A stretch of 35,496 bases of DNA from CAYNTG01 sp964400105 (GTDB lineage: Bacteria > UBP14 > UBA6098): positions 1 to 35,496 of the forward strand of contig CAYNTG010000019.1 of assembly GCA_964400105.1 (NCBI GenBank), given 5' to 3'. The position numbers and the translations under genes are program-made. Below the pieces are notes generated by a model that was not told where the DNA came from, ran no database searches, and was given only the letters and a program-made list of their open reading frames with translations. Shown in pieces: positions 32,975 through 35,496 of the stretch. How positions within the stretch are numbered: the stretch's first letter is position 1; each line of letters starts with the position of its first letter.

Positions 32975-35496
32975 ATGGGTAAAACTAACGCTTTATTGTT
33001 CCTGCTAATTATCTCTTTGACTCCGGTTCACGGTGCGGTTTGGACGCCATCGACCGTTCTCGAGCCGAATCATCCGAGAATCCTCTTTACGAGCGCCGAT
33101 TCGGCGGATTTTATCGCAAGAGTGACCGATCCCGATTTCAGCGGCTATTATTCGGGCGTTTGGTCGCGGGCGAACGCGACGTCGGGCAACTCGACGCAGC
33201 TCGAGGATATGAACCGCTCGGCGATAGCCGTAAGTGCCGCGATGGTCTTATACACCGGCGTCAAACCCGGCGGCGACACACTGACAACCTCCGAAAGATC
33301 GACACTCGAATCCAAGTGTATCGATTATCTGAACAACCTCATTACAACTATGGGTAGCAGGCTCTACAATTCAGAATACCATAATCCTTGTGAAAGGCTT
33401 ATTCAATACTCGATTGCGCTGGATATACTTCTCGGTGCGGGAGTCGCCGCGCCGTCGAACCGTGTTCGCGACCTCGCAAATACGATTTACGACAACGCGA
33501 CATACTATATTACAAGCTATTTGATCGACGACATAATTCTTTTAGTCAATCATAAATTGATAGTCGCCGGCGCATTGGGCACTGCGGCGGTCGTTTTGCC
33601 GGAAGACGGCGGCGAATGGATCGATTACGCCATGACGAAGATCGATCATACCGTATTCACCTTAGAAACATCGCGCGGTTCGATTACCGGTTTTGCGGAG
33701 GGACCGCACTATTTTAAATATTCTCTGGAACACCTCATTGCGTTTTTTGTGGGAATGAGAAATTATACCGGCGACATCTCGGACTTTTACGATGACCCCT
33801 GCGGCGGCGAGGAAAGCGGAAATATCCGCGCGATGTGGTTCGATCCGGACTGGGATAATCTATATTATTGGATTTCTGAGATTCGCCTTCCGAACGGCAC
33901 TATTCCCCCGCTGGACGATTCCTTTCGCGGAGGTGGATTTTGTCATGCCGCGTTTTTCGCCGAACGCGATTCGAGCTTTTACTGGGTTACCCCCGGCGGC
34001 GGCTCGAAACTTAAAATGACCCCGTTCCTTTTCGCGGCGGGTGCCCATCCGGCGGGGCAACACGCACCCGGTTTGACCTGCCTTCCCGATGCGGGCAACC
34101 TCATTTTCAGAACCGACAGCACAAAGGGCGACATCTATGTGCATTTCATGGGCGAGCACGACGTGGCGAATATCTGGATACATAATCACGCCGACGAGGC
34201 ATCGTTTTTCCTTTACGCATACGGCGAGGATCTTGCCCTCGATCCGGGCTATATTCAATATGACGAGCGCGGTCGGGTCAGCGAGGCCGATAATCATAAT
34301 TGCATTTTGGTCGATGGCAACGGCGCATCGACATTAAGCCCCGTCGATTGTTATATCTCCGATGCCTTCGAGCTTCCGGGTCTATGTTTCGGCGAGGTCG
34401 CCACGAACTACCAAAGCGCCGATATTCGCCGTCACTGCGCGCTTCTCGGCGAAAGGTTTGTAGTTATTATCGATCATCTTTCCAGCGGCTCTTCGCGCGA
34501 TTTCTCATTTCAATGCCATGGGATCGGGCTGCAGTCTTCGGGAACCTTCGAGTCGCGGCCGCACGGAGGGATTTGGTCCGAGGATTCGCCGGCTAAATTG
34601 GAGCTTCTCGTCGATGCCGTCGGCGGATTGGACGCTCTGAATATCGAAACCGAGGTTCACGAAACCGGCTATTTATTCTGGGCCGATCACACCGTTCTTC
34701 GCGCACACAAAACAGCTACCGCGACGAAGTTTTGCTCCGTTCTATTTCCATTTGGCGCGGATGGTTTTGAGATGCGCTCCTCGTTACCGGTTATTGCGGA
34801 CCAATCGACGGTCCGTTTTGGGGCATTCGGTTTAAAATGCATCGCCATGACGAGGACGAACTCCGGTTCTTTAAACTTCGCCGGAGATTTCGAGTTCCCG
34901 ACGATAACCTGCAACGGCGAAGCGGCTATAATGGCTGTCGATTCCGTTTCGGACAGCATTATCACACTTTATGCGATGAATTGCGACTCTATTTTATTCG
35001 ATGGAAACAGGATTTTTTACGCTCCGAGCGGCGCGGTCGATTTGGGTCTTTCATATTGCGAAGACAACATCATCAAGGGCTACCTCAACGGCCTTGCTGC
35101 AACTGTCGTCCTCGATCTCGAATACGAACCGGTCTCGGTAGTCGGCGCTCTATCGTGGTCGTGGTCGTCGGGCGAATTGACGCTTAATTTCGAGGATTAC
35201 GCAAGATTCACAATAGATATAACACCCCACTCGGTGCCGTTGCACAGATTGCCCGGAGATTTCAATATTTCCGCCTATCCCAACCCGTTCAATTCGGCGG
35301 TGACAATATCCGTGGCCAGCGTCGGTGCGACCGATGGTCGCCCCGGGCAGGTCGGCGTGCAAATTTTCGACATAGCCGGACGAATGGTTTATGAGATGAC
35401 CGTAGGGGAGAGTCTTGTGCCCTCCCGTTCGTCGGTCCCGGAAACAACGCCACGGGAGACCATAATCTGGCAACCCGCCATATCCCTCGGCAGCGG
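32975..35496 (+). CDS. Secreted heparinase II/III-like protein, 3' end outside the window
   Basis: Open from ATG 32975 to the last base: 840 codons with no stop. A signal peptide (NALLFLLIISLTPVHG) is followed by a heparinase-type N terminus with HPRILFTSAD, an alpha-helical toroid, and a heparinase II/III-like domain with IWIHNHADEASFFLYAYGE, including His403, His405 and Asp407, and then LALDPGYIQY. Such enzymes are polysaccharide lyases acting on uronic-acid polymers such as heparin or alginate; the substrate here cannot be told. From about residue 760 a sorting-type domain (ISAYPNPFNSAVTI, FDIAGRMVYEM) begins but carries two extra segments. GAG before the ATG is a weak ribosome-binding site. 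Carbohydrate degradation outside the cell is the likely role. Confidence 0.82.
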   Translation, partial: MGKTNALLFLLIISLTPVHGAVWTPSTVLEPNHPRILFTSADSADFIARVTDPDFSGYYSGVWSRANATSGNSTQLEDMNRSAIAVSAAMVLYTGVKPGGDTLTTSERSTLESKCIDYLNNLITTMGSRLYNSEYHNPCERLIQYSIALDILLGAGVAAPSNRVRDLANTIYDNATYYITSYLIDDIILLVNHKLIVAGALGTAAVVLPEDGGEWIDYAMTKIDHTVFTLETSRGSITGFAEGPHYFKYSLEHLIAFFVGMRNYTGDISDFYDDPCGGEESGNIRAMWFDPDWDNLYYWISEIRLPNGTIPPLDDSFRGGGFCHAAFFAERDSSFYWVTPGGGSKLKMTPFLFAAGAHPAGQHAPGLTCLPDAGNLIFRTDSTKGDIYVHFMGEHDVANIWIHNHADEASFFLYAYGEDLALDPGYIQYDERGRVSEADNHNCILVDGNGASTLSPVDCYISDAFELPGLCFGEVATNYQSADIRRHCALLGERFVVIIDHLSSGSSRDFSFQCHGIGLQSSGTFESRPHGGIWSEDSPAKLELLVDAVGGLDALNIETEVHETGYLFWADHTVLRAHKTATATKFCSVLFPFGADGFEMRSSLPVIADQSTVRFGAFGLKCIAMTRTNSGSLNFAGDFEFPTITCNGEAAIMAVDSVSDSIITLYAMNCDSILFDGNRIFYAPSGAVDLGLSYCEDNIIKGYLNGLAATVVLDLEYEPVSVVGALSWSWSSGELTLNFEDYARFTIDITPHSVPLHRLPGDFNISAYPNPFNSAVTISVASVGATDGRPGQVGVQIFDIAGRMVYEMTVGESLVPSRSSVPETTPRETIIWQPAISLGS

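Overview
The window looks like part of a Gram-negative, FCB-like candidate-phylum bacterium, probably a draft or metagenome assembly because a 100-base run of N interrupts it. The evidence is an outer-membrane BamA with five POTRA domains, a lipoprotein-like TPR protein, and three secreted proteins that end in a PNPFNS-type C-terminal domain like the type IX secretion sorting domains of Bacteroidota and related candidate phyla. The exact phylum is an inference. No tRNA, rRNA, CRISPR array, transposase or phage gene was seen.

Layout. Bases 1-11525 are read on the plus strand and are mostly housekeeping: the tail of an unknown gene, pruA (P5C dehydrogenase) with its terminator, truA cut by the N gap, a flippase-like membrane protein, a REP-like repeat, a small membrane protein, rplU directly followed by bamA (no rpmA), a small unknown protein, then natA, a natB permease fused to a CPBP protease-like domain, and rlmN in an overlapping operon. 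Bases 11549-17105 are on the minus strand: an ABC-F ATPase, priA and a TPR lipoprotein. Bases 17365-18970 (plus) hold two tandem PAS proteins with degenerate GGDEF domains. A 496-base intergenic stretch dense in inverted repeats follows.

Bases 19467-31733 (minus) form the accessory part. In transcription order they are ridA, an O-antigen-ligase-like membrane protein with TPRs, a 1575-residue fusion of kinase, degenerate ATPase, TPR, GAF, sigma-54 activator and Fis helix-turn-helix, an AT-rich spacer with repeated GTTAT-N6-ATAAC dyads, a 1130-residue secreted protein with four four-cysteine repeats, and a secreted von Willebrand factor A protein. Bases 31975-35496 (plus) hold a secreted protein of unknown function and a secreted heparinase II/III-like protein that runs off the end.

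The most unusual region is 19467-29108. A one-polypeptide signalling and transcription protein sits upstream of a two-gene secreted operon, with candidate DNA-binding dyads between them. I infer, but cannot show, that the regulator controls the secreted pair. No GG-N10-GC sigma-54 promoter core lies between 24133 and 24290 on the minus strand. Several starts were moved from the longest open frame on the basis of ribosome-binding sites (rplU, priA, TPR gene, VWA gene, kinase fusion, ligase, ridA, and the secreted protein at 31975).
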